Origin: Symbiodinium sp. CCMP2592
Lineage: Eukaryota > Sar > Dinophyceae > Suessiales > Symbiodiniaceae
Direction of reading: 5' to 3'
Length of the DNA stretch: 64,000 nucleotides
Assembly (NCBI GenBank): GCA_905221615.1
Contig: CAJNDT010001019.1
Span: forward strand, 34,802 to 98,801
Both the position numbers and the translations under genes were made by a program. Shown here in pieces: positions 48,616 to 58,270 of the stretch (its first letter is position 1; each line of letters opens with the position of its first letter). Below the pieces are notes generated by a model, which saw only the letters and a program-made list of their open reading frames with translations, was not told the DNA's origin and did no database searches.

Positions 48616-49860
48616 TTAAAACAGTTTAGAGCCATTCGGTTTCCTGCGCCGGGGAGGCTTAGGATCAGGCATGGTGAAACCTTCCACAAATTTCAATCCT
48701 ATGGCTTTGTTCGCGCCGGCGATGTGTACTCGTCCAGAGGACGGCCACACGTTAATGTACGCTCTCTGGCACGCTGTGGCAATCTGGAAACCAATCACGG
48801 CGGATCCCTGCCGCAAGTGCCTGAATTGAGAACTGTGCTTGTAAAGCCCCGATTCCGAAGCCAATCTGAGAAACTCATTTTGATCTGGAAGATTCCCGCG
48901 CGGAGCTAATGGCATCAGAAGTCTACGATACTGTGCGTTCTCCGTTGCGACATTGGGGCATTGCACCGGTTGAAGCGGACTTCTCTGCATAGAAAAGGTC
49001 TCAGGCTGAGCTACGTCCGATGGTTTCTGGCTGGCACTGGAGATGAGCACCTTCCACATCGCATCAACAACACTCGGGCATTGGAACCAATCCTGGACAT
49101 GAGAAGCTTCTGGTAGCAACTTTGGTTCGGAAACCATCTGCTGCGGGGTCGACGTAGTAGAAATGCTGGGCGTAGGAGGAGTGGCCTTACGGTTCATAGA
49201 CGAGCTGGCCCACGTCAAGAACATGTCCATGAAGTCGTCGCCGACATAGCCAACATGACGAGAGATGCGCTCTAAGAGGAAAAGAGCACCCTGAGCATCA
49301 TCAGCGTCAACTCGAAGTCGAACCTGTTGTAAGCAACCTGGAAGATCATCAGGAAGGTCACTGCAATCTTGTAGGTCGAAGTCATCAAACTCTGGCTGGC
49401 GGTCATGGGGCCACACAACCTCTCGGACAGGGCTCAGGTCAGCCCGCGTCGGAGCTGAACCTTCGAGTCCCAGACCTACTGCTCGCAGCTGCCCGTCGGA
49501 AGCTGGCTGAGTTTCCTCGTCATCGTTGCAGGCTTGAATTGCAACCCCAGAATCTTGGGACTGATCCAACTCCAATTGAGCTCCCGGTCCAGAACTAGAC
49601 TGAGACTGGCTGCACAAGAACTCTTTCAAGGTGGGCTGGCTGCCCTCAACCCGGGCTTTGGCCCTAGCGACGAAGATTTGCTGCTCTGATTCAGGGCTGG
49701 CAAACCATTCCGCGAGCTTCAAGTTTGAATATCTTCGCTTGATTTTGGCTTCATTGCCGCCTTCATCTCGCGCTTTGCGTTTCAGGTCTTGACCCCGAGG
49801 AAGACCATCAAGCTCTTGTAGAAACAAGTCACGCGCCAGCGACAGGAGCTTCGGAGCCAT
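48616..49860 (-). CDS. LINE ORF1 (nucleic-acid-binding-type protein)
   Basis: 414 residues from the ATG at 49860; a TTG-initiated extension to 49884 is possible but not needed. The N-terminus is basic (LKRKARDEGGNEAKIKRRYS), the middle is Ser/Gln/Asp-rich and acidic, and the C-terminus is basic (PKPPRRRKPNGSKLF). No CCHC knuckle or RRM is obvious. Its position directly upstream of ORF2 on the same strand, and its charge pattern, fit the RNA-binding ORF1 of LINEs. ORF2 starts 137 bp downstream, so it could be translated by reinitiation. I found no sequence-level homology by eye. Confidence 0.6.
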   Translation of the reverse strand: MAPKLLSLARDLFLQELDGLPRGQDLKRKARDEGGNEAKIKRRYSNLKLAEWFASPESEQQIFVARAKARVEGSQPTLKEFLCSQSQSSSGPGAQLELDQSQDSGVAIQACNDDEETQPASDGQLRAVGLGLEGSAPTRADLSPVREVVWPHDRQPEFDDFDLQDCSDLPDDLPGCLQQVRLRVDADDAQGALFLLERISRHVGYVGDDFMDMFLTWASSSMNRKATPPTPSISTTSTPQQMVSEPKLLPEASHVQDWFQCPSVVDAMWKVLISSASQKPSDVAQPETFSMQRSPLQPVQCPNVATENAQYRRLLMPLAPRGNLPDQNEFLRLASESGLYKHSSQFRHLRQGSAVIGFQIATACQRAYINVWPSSGRVHIAGANKAIGLKFVEGFTMPDPKPPRRRKPNGSKLF

Positions 49861-49888
49861 GCAGCTGAGCTCGTTGGAAAACAAAACG

Positions 49889-49899
49889 ATGCCCTAGAT
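49889..49899 (-). other. Spliced-leader-like 11-mer upstream of LINE ORF1
   Basis: On the minus strand TTTTGGCTCAA lies about 30 nt before the ORF1 ATG. It matches the 3' half of the dinoflagellate spliced leader. The preceding bases (CCAGGG) do not match well, so it may be chance. Confidence 0.3.
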
Positions 49900-50335
49900 T
49901 GAGCCAAAACCCTGGACACAGGGACAAACCAATAAACCAGAGCACACCGGGCACAAGCCACATTGCAAACTCGTCATGTGCCATCTCACGTGAAATTGTG
50001 CAGAAAAGGAACATCATCATGTTAGTCTGAGATTGTCGAGGCTCACTGAAAGGGACCCCCGGTTCGCAGGACTTACAAACCTTAGCCGCAGCCCCGGGGT
50101 TCCCCATGTCTGGATCCAGAAAAAAAACAATGGAAATGCACCGTGGAGATATGCTTTTACAAATATGCGTGTGTGCATTCTTCTGATTGCGTGGGGCCTG
50201 CCAGCTTCCCAGAATGCGCAGGAACTCCTTTCGAAAGGGGGCCCAGCCAGTTTCCCTGCAGCAACCTGGAACTCACGCAGCGTGTGGACTGAGCCAATTT
50301 TTTTCCTGAGAGCAGCCAGAACGCCACTCGAACCA

Positions 50336-51712
50336 CTAACCGAGACAGAGAGTCAACCGACGGGACAACGGACCAGAACAAACACACAAGGACACATACA
50401 CATACACAAACACACACACAAAAAAAAAAAAACAGACGGGACGTGGCCAAGGCACACGCACTTCGCCGGAGACGAAACGTGGCCAGGGCACACGCACCCC
50501 CACGGACCAACCAAGAAACCGAGACAGAGAGAGCCAACCGACGGGACAACGGACCAGAACAAACACACAAGGGCACACACACACACACACAAACACACAC
50601 AAAAAAACAAAAACAGACGGGACGTGGCCAAGGCACACGCACTTCGCCGGAGACGAAACGTGGCCAGGGCACACGCACCCCCACGGACCAACCAAGAAAC
50701 CGAGACAGAGAGAGCCAACCGACGGGACAACGGACCAGAACAAACACACAAGGGCACACACACACACACACAAACACACACAAAAAGAACACACACGCAC
50801 TTCGCCGGAGACGAAACGTGGCCAGGGCACACGCACCCCCACGGACCAACCAAGAAACCGAGACAGAGAGAGCCAACCGACGGGACAACGGACCAGAACA
50901 AACACACAAGGGCACACACACACACACACAAACACACACAAAAAAACAAAAACAGACGGGACGTGGCCAAGGCACACGCACTTCGCCGGAGACGAAACGT
51001 GGCCAGGGCACACGCACCCCCACGGACCAACCAAGAAACCGAGACAGAGAGAGCCAACCGACGGGACAACGGACCAGAACAAACACACAAGGGCACACAC
51101 ACACACACACAAACACACACAAAAAAACAAAAACAGACGGGACGTGGCCAAGGCACACGCACTTCGCCGGAGACGAAACGTGGCCAGGGCACACGCACCC
51201 CCACGGACCAACCAAGAAACCGAGACAGAGAGAGCCAACCGACGGGACAACGGACCAGAACAAACACACAAGGGCACACACACACACACACAAACACACA
51301 CAAAAAAACAAAAACAGACGGGACGTGGCCAAGGCACACGCACTTCGCCGGAGACGAAACGTGGCCAGGGCACACGCACCCCCACGGACCAACCAAGAAA
51401 CCGAGACACAGAGAGCCAACCGACGGGACAACGGACCAGAACAAACACACAAGGGCACACCAAAAAAAAAAAACACAGACGGGACGTGGCCAAGGCACAC
51501 GCACTTCGCCGGAGGCGAAACGTGGCCAGGGCACACGCAGCCCCACAACCGACACAGAACCCGAGACAGAGAGCCAACCGACGAGACAAAAGAAAAAAAA
51601 TAAAAACACACACACAGAAGGGGACGTGGCCAAGGCACACGCACTTCGCCCGAGGCGAAACGTGGCCAGGGCACACGCACTCCCAGGGACCGAACCGACA
51701 CAGAAAGCACCA
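50336..51712. repeat. Tandem array of about 181 bp, eight units
   Basis: The marker GACGAAACGTGGCCAGGGC recurs at 50471, 50652, 50810, 50991, 51172, 51353, about 51514 and about 51654. Spacings are 181, 158, 181, 181, 181, 161 and 140, so five intervals are full or near full length and the others carry deletions. Each unit has two related sub-blocks (ACGTGGCCAAGGCACACGCA and ACGTGGCCAGGGCACACGCA), an AACCGAGACAGAGAG block, and a CA/A-rich tail. 181 is not a multiple of three, so the long frames across it on both strands are by-products. It lies about 450 bp upstream of LINE ORF1, on its 5' side. Confidence 0.92.
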
Positions 51713-51797
51713 GGAACAGGGAGCACCATCAAAAAGAGGGTAGCATGCATGTCATGGCATGGACGGCTGCGGTTCTCACATTCAACGAGTTGGGGTT

Positions 51798-52337
51798 TTA
51801 AGGTGCAGGATCTTTGGGTTTGACGTTGTCGGACTCGGGGCTCAGCAGAACGATGCGGTTTTGCGCCTGTCTGGGTAGGAAGGGGGAAACATCAGCTGCA
51901 GTAAGCGCATGATGCCTCGAGTCTTGAGGAGGGGCAAGGGATTTGGTGTTTGGGGTTTCGCCTTGAGGCTTTGGGAGACTTGCTTGCGGCTCTCTAGGAA
52001 CTTTCGGTTCAGGAGACGGCTTGGCACAGAGACTGCGAGGAGTTTTTTTTGAGCAACTGGCGACAGCTGGGCCAGAGGGTACACGTGATGGGATGGGGCA
52101 ACAGCGCGCCAGCTCAGCTTCACAGCTAAGACCCTTGAATGCATACTCACACTCACTTGTTCTTGTTGAGGATCTCTTGCTAACAGTGTCCGAATCTTGC
52201 CTTTCACTTAATTTTCTGCAGCAGCATGTCATGTTGGGGCCTCGACATCGTTTAAAGCCTAGCCCACCGTCTTCACATACACCGTTGTCTTGTGGGGCTG
52301 TGCAGCAGCCGCCAGCGAAGCCCATATTTACTTTCAA
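51798..52337 (-). CDS. Possible Cys-rich ORF
   Basis: A 179-codon minus frame. The N-terminal half is Cys-rich (GGCCTAPQDNGVCEDGG, NMTCCCRKL, CEYAFKGLSCEAELARCC) and the C-terminal half is Pro/Lys-rich. No known Cys framework is recognised. Donor-like GTGAG sites inside and an open 183-codon frame on the other strand leave the coding status open. Confidence 0.25.
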   Translation of the reverse strand: MKVNMGFAGGCCTAPQDNGVCEDGGLGFKRCRGPNMTCCCRKLSERQDSDTVSKRSSTRTSECEYAFKGLSCEAELARCCPIPSRVPSGPAVASCSKKTPRSLCAKPSPEPKVPREPQASLPKPQGETPNTKSLAPPQDSRHHALTAADVSPFLPRQAQNRIVLLSPESDNVKPKDPAP

Positions 52338-52537
52338 TTTTCTGAGCCCGTCAAGCTGCCTCGCGAGCCGTCGGTTCGAGCTCCTCTCTCAGCACACTTC
52401 ATCGGATATTGTGCCCCTCAGTGGTCGTAGAGGTGTTCAGGCCCCCCGAGTGGTTTTGGAACTACGATTTGACAGAGCTAAAACGCGAGCATTTACCGAG
52501 CCGAAGGTTGGGGAGCTCGATCTTCAGATCCGGGGTT

Positions 52538-53002
52538 TCAAATCGTCCAGGAGCCGAATTTTGAGGCTTTGAGTCCTGAATTCCCAAGACAAAACATACT
52601 AACCGCGAAGCACGCAGGCACATTGCCGCACTGTCCTTCCTCCAGGCGAAGGCAAGGATAGAGGTTGACCTCATAAGACCGGCAAAGTTTGCCACAGTTT
52701 TTCGCAGCATGGATTCGGAGAGATGCTGCTGTTCGAGTGTTGAACGGGGCCGGGCTGTCGTAAATGTAGCGGCATAACACGGTTTAGGTAGAGGCCAGGA
52801 AGTCAAAGACCTCGAGAGCCCTGCCTTTTTTGCAGGACTTCGGCGCAAGGCATGCAGCCAACTTGCTGCACGCCTTTGCACGCAGGGGCCTCGCAGTGCG
52901 CATGTCAGACTGGGCCGGGTGCAGAAGAGCGAGATCATCCAGGAGCCACGGTAAGCCATTGAGCAAGATTGTCTCCATATGCAGACCCGGGATACGAACC
53001 AA
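52538..53002 (-). pseudogene. Frame broken by one in-frame TAA, probable pseudogene
   Basis: Two consecutive minus frames (53002-52784 and 52780-52538) share the same phase and are separated by a single TAA at 52784-52786. The text on both sides is protein-like (NGLPWLLDDLALLHPAQSDM before; YIYDSPAPFNTRTAASLRIH, AAKNCGKLCRSYEVNLYPCL after). The first ATG is near 52980. The break may be a real inactivating change or part of a short, unrecognised intron. No family is recognised. Confidence 0.35.
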
Positions 53003-54283
53003 TTACTTTAAATCAGGTTTCTACTCTACATCTGACACAGAGTGTGCAGAGGAAGGTTTAGCCCTGCAAGATCTCATACCAGGGATGTCAGGGGCTGAAA
53101 GCCTCTGAGCTGAAAGAAGGACTGAAGCCTCCTGTTTATGCAGGCTCCTGCTTTCGGTCTCATCGAAAAGAAAGGCCACAGAGCACCGGCATTACGAAGC
53201 TCTCATATGAATGGAAGCCCTCTAAGCTGCAAGCTATGATCGGATCTTTAGACCTTTGCCTTTGTCATTGTGGGCAGCAGTGGTGGTTTTAGTGTTTTGA
53301 GCCCAGGCCCGAAGCTTTTTGGGATGAACTTTCCCGACAGCTGGAAAAAGCTGAAGCACGAGAACTTCTCATTCTCAGCCCGAAACCCACCAGGCTCCGG
53401 CGCGCCGATGCCACCCAAGCTGTTTCAAAGCCTTGTCTTGGGCCAAGCTTTGGGGCTGTCGTTCTGGGCTGGGGCTTGGCAGGAGATATGATATTAAGGA
53501 TGGCAGCAGAACCGGGGTTCCTTTGTTGGCTTTCGTAGTCCATCAAGTCTGCATTGCGAAGTTACAAGGATCAGCCAACACATGTCGAAGCGGAAGCTTC
53601 TCTTGCCGCCTCCTGTTGCATCATTCTCTTCTTCTAAGTCGGAGACCATCTGCGAGCCTACGAATGCTGCCGAGCTCACCAGCGTAGGCCCTTCTGTGGG
53701 CTGCTCTGGGGCTGCTCCAAACCTAGGATCTTTGTGGAATGCGACGGCTGTCAACTAGGCTCACTCATGTTGCAGCGACGCATGTCCACGTCCTCTGATT
53801 GACCTTACAGAATGGCCACAGCCTTCGTGGAGAGCACATCATCGCCCCGTGTGCATCCCGAAAGGCATGAGCGGCGAAAACAACCCATGTTAAGGCCTTC
53901 CCAGCAAGATTGGCGCTTCCAGGCACTATCCATGCAGCATTTGCAGCCGGCAGGGCAGCGAAGGACTCGCCCAAAGTGGCGAGGACATTGTTGCAGGCAT
54001 CCGCTGACATTTATCGTCAGTCTTTTGGAGCCCGGTTCCGGGTCTCCTAAGCTCCAAGCACAAGAAATCATCCGAACGCGCCTTCGAATTCAAAGGATTG
54101 GTCCAGCCGTGGCAGTTGACTGCTTTAAAGCATTACAGTCAGGGATGCGTCTATGTCATCTCATGGCGGAATTTGCGTTGCATTCTGCTCCATGATGGAC
54201 CGAAGCTCTCCTAAATTATGCCTGGTGCTTCTTGCCACACAATACCCGCATCTCAACAGTATCATGATTTGCCTCTTTGTTAG
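53003..54283. other. No confident gene
   Basis: Open frames on both strands at 53765-54195. The minus frame 53765-54010 (ADACNNVLATLGESFAALPA) is protein-like but overlaps a plus frame and has no recognisable motif. Confidence 0.3.
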
Positions 54284-54515
54284 GGAACCTTCCAAAGTGT
54301 CGGTTGCACGCACAGAACCCTTTGCGGCTTCGACGCAGGCGGCTGTGCGCCGCTACTTGTCACTTCTGCGCCAGAATCCGGATGTTCCTGCGAATCCACA
54401 CCATGCGCCAGTCTCAGCAGTCGACGTCGCCACTCGTGCCGAGGATGTGCCGCTGTTCGTCCTCGGATTTTCGTTCAAATCTGATACAAGATTTTGCATG
54501 AATCCGCAAAGTTGA
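54284..54515 (+). CDS. Probable 3'-terminal exon of an unidentified gene
   Basis: The segment starts right after TTTGTTAG|G, a typical acceptor here, and runs 76 codons to a TGA. It reads VARTEPFAASTQAAVRRYLS and AVDVATRAEDVPLFVLGFSF. Codon and residue use is protein-like and there is no competing long frame. The family is unknown and upstream exons were not found. Confidence 0.4.
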
Positions 54516-54989
54516 GGTCTTTCTCGAAAGATTTACTCGTTTACTTGGATTGTTCTCCGTCTCATTCATCTGCGGTCGTACGGACGAGGAGAAGCAGTCA
54601 TTGAAAAGAACTTAGCTAGAACATGTTGTGATCGCGTTCCTTTTTGTCCGTATATAACTGTATATACGACTTTGTAGTTCCCATTGTAAGTTAGTAAGTA
54701 TACTACATTAATATACCCCCCAACCCTATTTCTAATCTCTGTGAGGTGGCCGTACTCAGCGGAGCACTGGTCGAGGCCTTTCGATATGAAATGTAGCAGT
54801 CGGTTTGCAACAGCCGTCGGGGTTTAGGGTTTCGGGGTTTATGACTTAGGGTGGCATTCTAAACTCTAAACCCTCAAACCCTTAAGTCCTGAGCACCAAC
54901 AAACAACGTAAGGCCGAATCTCTTATTCTTAGCTGCGCTCGGGCATCCGAGCCATCTTCTGCGTTTCTTGCCTCCCACTTCCCAGACCC
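54516..54989. other. Spacer with worn family B remnant and telomere-like patch
   Basis: 54640-54740 retains weak family B similarity (CCAACCCTATTTCTAATCTC). 54826-54890 has GGGTTTAGGG and CTAAACCCTCAAACCC patches facing each other. Confidence 0.45.
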
Positions 54990-55120
54990 AGAGACTCTAA
55001 TAGCCCTTAATTTTATACGCCTTAAAGAAAAGTAGGATCCCCATATGATGAAAGGTATGTTTCTTAATTCCGTTATAGAACCCTCATAGATCCCTTCAAG
55101 GAGCCCTTTAAGGAGCCCTT
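54990..55120. mobile_element. Family E palindromic element, truncated copy
   Basis: AGAGACTCTAATAGCCCTTAA matches the left end of the copy at 55618, and the preceding CTCCCACTT is also similar. The right end is not recognisable. Confidence 0.45.
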
Positions 55121-55311
55121 AGGTGCGTTGAGCTCCCTGGGCTCCTAGTGACGGCAGGCCGGCCTCCACAGCAATCAAGTTCTGAATGCTCTCTGCAATG
55201 CGCCCGGGAGCCCGGAAATGCAACAGTCGAGACATTTTCCCAGGTGGTGCTTTTGGAGTTTAAGGAACTTGAGTCCAGTAGCCAAAAGGTCTGGGTCTCT
55301 ATTCTCTCACC

Positions 55312-55518
55312 TGATATATATATATATATATATATACATACATACATACATATATATATATATAGAGATCTATATCTATATATATATATACGCATATATT
55401 ATATTGTATTATATTATATTATATTATGTTATATTACATTATATTATATTATATTATACTATATTAGATTAGATTAGATTAGATTATGTTATATTTTATT
55501 ATACTATATATATATATC
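55312..55518. repeat. (TA)n and (ATATT/TTAGA)n AT-rich array
   Basis: TA alternation with CATA interruptions at 55312-55390, then pentanucleotide ATTAT/ATTAG repeats to about 55500. Extremely AT-rich. Confidence 0.9.
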
Positions 55519-55617
55519 AGTTCCGGTTGAACAACAGACTGACAGGCTTCTTCCCGAACACGGTGGCCTTGGCCTCAGGATTCGAAAGTTTACTTTTCCG
55601 TTCCCACTCCTCCACCT

Positions 55618-55726
55618 AGAGACTCCAATATCCCTTAATCAAGGAGTATTCCTTGAATTATAGTAAACAAAGGATCCCTATTATTATTTAAGGTATATTC
55701 CTTAATTAAGGGATATTGGAGTCTCT
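55618..55726. mobile_element. Family E palindromic element
   Basis: The ends AGAGACTCCAATATCCCTTA and TAAGGGATATTGGAGTCTCT are near-perfect inverted repeats. The interior TTCCTTGAATTATAG is AT-rich and non-coding. Confidence 0.75.
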
Positions 55727-56196
55727 GGGCACAGTTCACGGGTGATTCCCTCCTTGAGTGTTTAGAAGGTTTGGCTGCAGTTTGGGGGCATGCTGATGGC
55801 CAGCGTACTAAATGTGTCCGGCAGTCTTGGGCGGCCTCAACCTGAGATGGACTCGAAGAAATCAGTCTATCACTCCCCAAATCCTAAACTTGGCCCTAAA
55901 CCCTGAACCTTCAAGTGCAGTCTCACTCAACAGACCTCAAACCGCATGCCTCGCCTGGATTGTCCGAGTGTGACACCGAAATCCCTCAATCTCCCCTCAA
56001 TATCTCATAGGGACCCCTTAGTATGAAGGCCCCCTACCCCCCCCTCCCCCCTTCCCCCCTTAGGGCCCCTACGAATATCCCAAGCTCGTCGTTAGCTGCT
56101 CAGGTGCTTCCACAGAGGCGCGAGTCGAGGCGGCCATCCGGGCGAGTGTGGCCAGGAGGCCGCCCTCACCCTTCGCATAGTCTTGGGGGCCTAAAT
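55727..56196. other. No recognisable gene; C-rich patch
   Basis: CCCCCTACCCCCCCCTCCCCCCTT occurs within 56030-56065. The rest is unique sequence with one CCCTAAACCCTG patch near 55890. Confidence 0.4.
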
Positions 56197-56290
56197 GGGA
56201 GTTTCCGAAAATTAGGGGTTCCTTATTTTGGTGGTTATAAGAAGGTTCTACTATTTAGGGTATTAGGATCCCCTAGTTTGGGAAACTCCC
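56197..56290. mobile_element. Palindromic MITE-like element, family A copy 3
   Basis: GGGAGTTTCCGAAAATTAGG on the left and CTAGTTTGGGAAACTCCC on the right. Perfect AAAT duplication on both sides (56193-56196 and 56291-56294). Confidence 0.85.
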
Positions 56291-56295
56291 AAATA

Positions 56296-56382
56296 ACTAC
56301 TCATACTATTCTGGGGGTTCCTTATTCTAATTATAGTACAATGGGCCCCGAACCCTATTAACACTTATTAAGGCCCCTATAT
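56296..56382. mobile_element. Family B MITE-like element adjoining family A
   Basis: CTGGGGGTTCCTTATTCTAA, TATAGTACAATGGGCCCC and TTATTAAGGCCCCTATAT in the family order. The left arm is short. It abuts the family A element. Confidence 0.65.
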
Positions 56383-56389
56383 GAATCTT

Positions 56390-56512
56390 GGTTTATGGTT
56401 TAGCTTTGGGTTTAGGGCATAAGGATTAGAGTCTAGAGTGTAGGGCCTTGGGTTTAGGGTTTAGGACATGGGGTTTAGGGTCTAATTAGGGTTCAGGTTC
56501 GAGGGCGTTAGG
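56390..56512 (+). repeat. TTTAGGG-type interstitial array
   Basis: GGTTTAGC, GGGTTTAGGGCAT and GGGTTTAGGGTTTAGG variants over about 120 bp. Confidence 0.7.
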
Positions 56513-56646
56513 GGGTATACACCAAGACCCACGGTGCTTCTACTACGTCCCAGAAGCATTTTGTATCTCTCGTAGATGCTAAATGTAAAATGGGTGTATT
56601 TAGTTTCCTGAATTGTGCGGTTCCAGCATTGCTCTGCGGGAGATGA

Positions 56647-58270
56647 GTGCGATTCTGGTTAGGTTCTCAAAATGCCATGGAGGTGCTACGCTTAAGGTTG
56701 CTTGATTTCGGAAGCAATGCAACTCCGTTCGGAGTGCTCAGGGACAGAATCAGCATCCCTCAAGCAGACACGCCTGCCAGAGATGCAAAGTCAGACTTGG
56801 GTGTAAGATTTCAGGACAAGGGTGCTCAGATGCCAGCCAGGGAGAACCTTCACCAGCTCGCCGACGCTGCCGTTGGCCTCATGGCTTGCCTGGATCGGCC
56901 CACCAGCCGAAAGCAACCTGCCGGGGACCCGGGCTTTAAAGTGATTGATCGGTTTGCACAAGGCCTTTGGAAGGGTTGTTCCTGTTTGTAGGAGTGCTTT
57001 CCCCAGACCTGCATGACTCCCCAAACTCAGAATGCTTGCAAGGTTTTACAATGCTTTGGGCTTTCCTATCATCTTCAATCTCACGGTCTATTCTTCAGGT
57101 CAGAGCTTGCACGTCGCACATCCCAGTCGAGCATGCCATGCTTGGTTCGACCCTTGACATGAAGTCCGCCCCCAACCCTCAATCCCTTACCAAGCATGGT
57201 CCTTGCAGCGCCACCTTGTTAGCTAAGCGGGTGGGAGAAAGTTCCTTGACTCCCTGGAACCGCAGAAGAGAGGTTTCCACACAAGTCCAGTTATGCAGAT
57301 GCATAAGCCGGACCAATCTCTTTAGTCATCTGCCGTGTGCTCTTTAAGCCAGTAGCTCCCTTAGAGCGAAAGCCTCATGCCGAGACATTGCAGACCTCGG
57401 CTAACACCCGGCCAACACATCTGAAGCATCTACAAAGGATCTGTTATACACGTATGAAGAAGGAGCAAGCGGCCCAAATCGGAACGCAAGTAGTGGTTCC
57501 GCTAAACGAGCTATGGATTGAGGAACGCAGCGAGCAGAGGGAGATGCTGCAGCGTGCCTGGAGGAGCTGTGGCATGTTGGGAGTTGAGTTGGAATCTCGC
57601 ACATGTGTCATGTTGTGGCATCTTCGGGTGAGGGATTGAGGTTACATACTTCAGGCCCAACAGAATGTAAAAGGTTGGGCACCAACTACTTACAGCAAAG
57701 TTCTGGGCCAGGTTTTGGACAGAACCCTCGAGCCCGCATGTGACCCATTCGCAGAAGCAATTGTGCTGTAGAGCTGCTGCCTTCCCTTTCAGGCGCCGCA
57801 AGCATCTTCATTGTCTAAAGGCTGTCCTTCGCTGCCTGAAAATCCCTCGAGTCTAGACGATCTTGTAAACTGCCGGAAGGATGTCGCTGGACGCGCTGAG
57901 CGATCAGGTTTCAGAGAAAAGTATCGCCTTGCGGGGAAGGGCTCGCGACTTGTATGAATCGCATAGAGACATCGTGTGCAGTTTGTCTCGCCACACTCCT
58001 GCTGTCGAGTTTGGTCCTATGATGTTCCTGGATTCCCGTAGCTTGCTGCATTTAAGATCATGCAGTGTTTCGAAGACAAAACTGGAGCCTCTAGTCAGTA
58101 CGGAATGCAACTACGAGGCTAAGAAGCACAGTGTTCAAGAATCGTCCTCACCCATGGTGTTTTTGTTGACCTGCTTGCATGCTTGCCTGCTTGGTCTTTC
58201 GGTTGTCGCTTGGCTCCAGAGAATGCTGGCAGCCGGCCCATGCTCGCAAACATGTCACTTCCCAGACTGA
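56647..58270 (+). other. Three weak + strand ORFs of unknown product
   Basis: Frames 56647-56991 (NLHQLADAAVGLMACLDRP, GFKVIDRFAQGLWKG), 57337-57639 (GTQVVVPLNELWIEERSEQR) and 57881-58270 (starting MSLDALSDQVSEKSIALRGR, with a hydrophobic C-terminal run) are protein-like. They could be exons of one gene or separate. No splice model or family could be fixed. Confidence 0.3.

Larger units (their letters stand above)
44299..50110 (-). mobile_element. LINE-type non-LTR retrotransposon, near intact
   Basis: On the minus strand the order is: 5' region, ORF1 (49860-48616), a 137-bp gap, ORF2 (48478-44513), about 195 bp of 3' sequence and an (AC)9-type tail at 44299-44316. Short simple-repeat tails are common for non-LTR elements. 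No target-site duplication could be fixed, so the ends are approximate; the 5' limit may lie further out if the tandem array at 50.3-51.7 kb belongs to it. Both frames lack stops and frameshifts, which points to a recent insertion. Confidence 0.75.

Noticed and set aside
50336..51712. CRISPR-like array
   Set aside because: The repeats are contiguous without unique spacers and the unit is far too long.
50033..51823. Long frames of 386-596 codons over the tandem array on both strands
   Set aside because: They follow from a stop-poor 181-bp unit read in successive phases; overlapping frames on both strands cannot all be genes.
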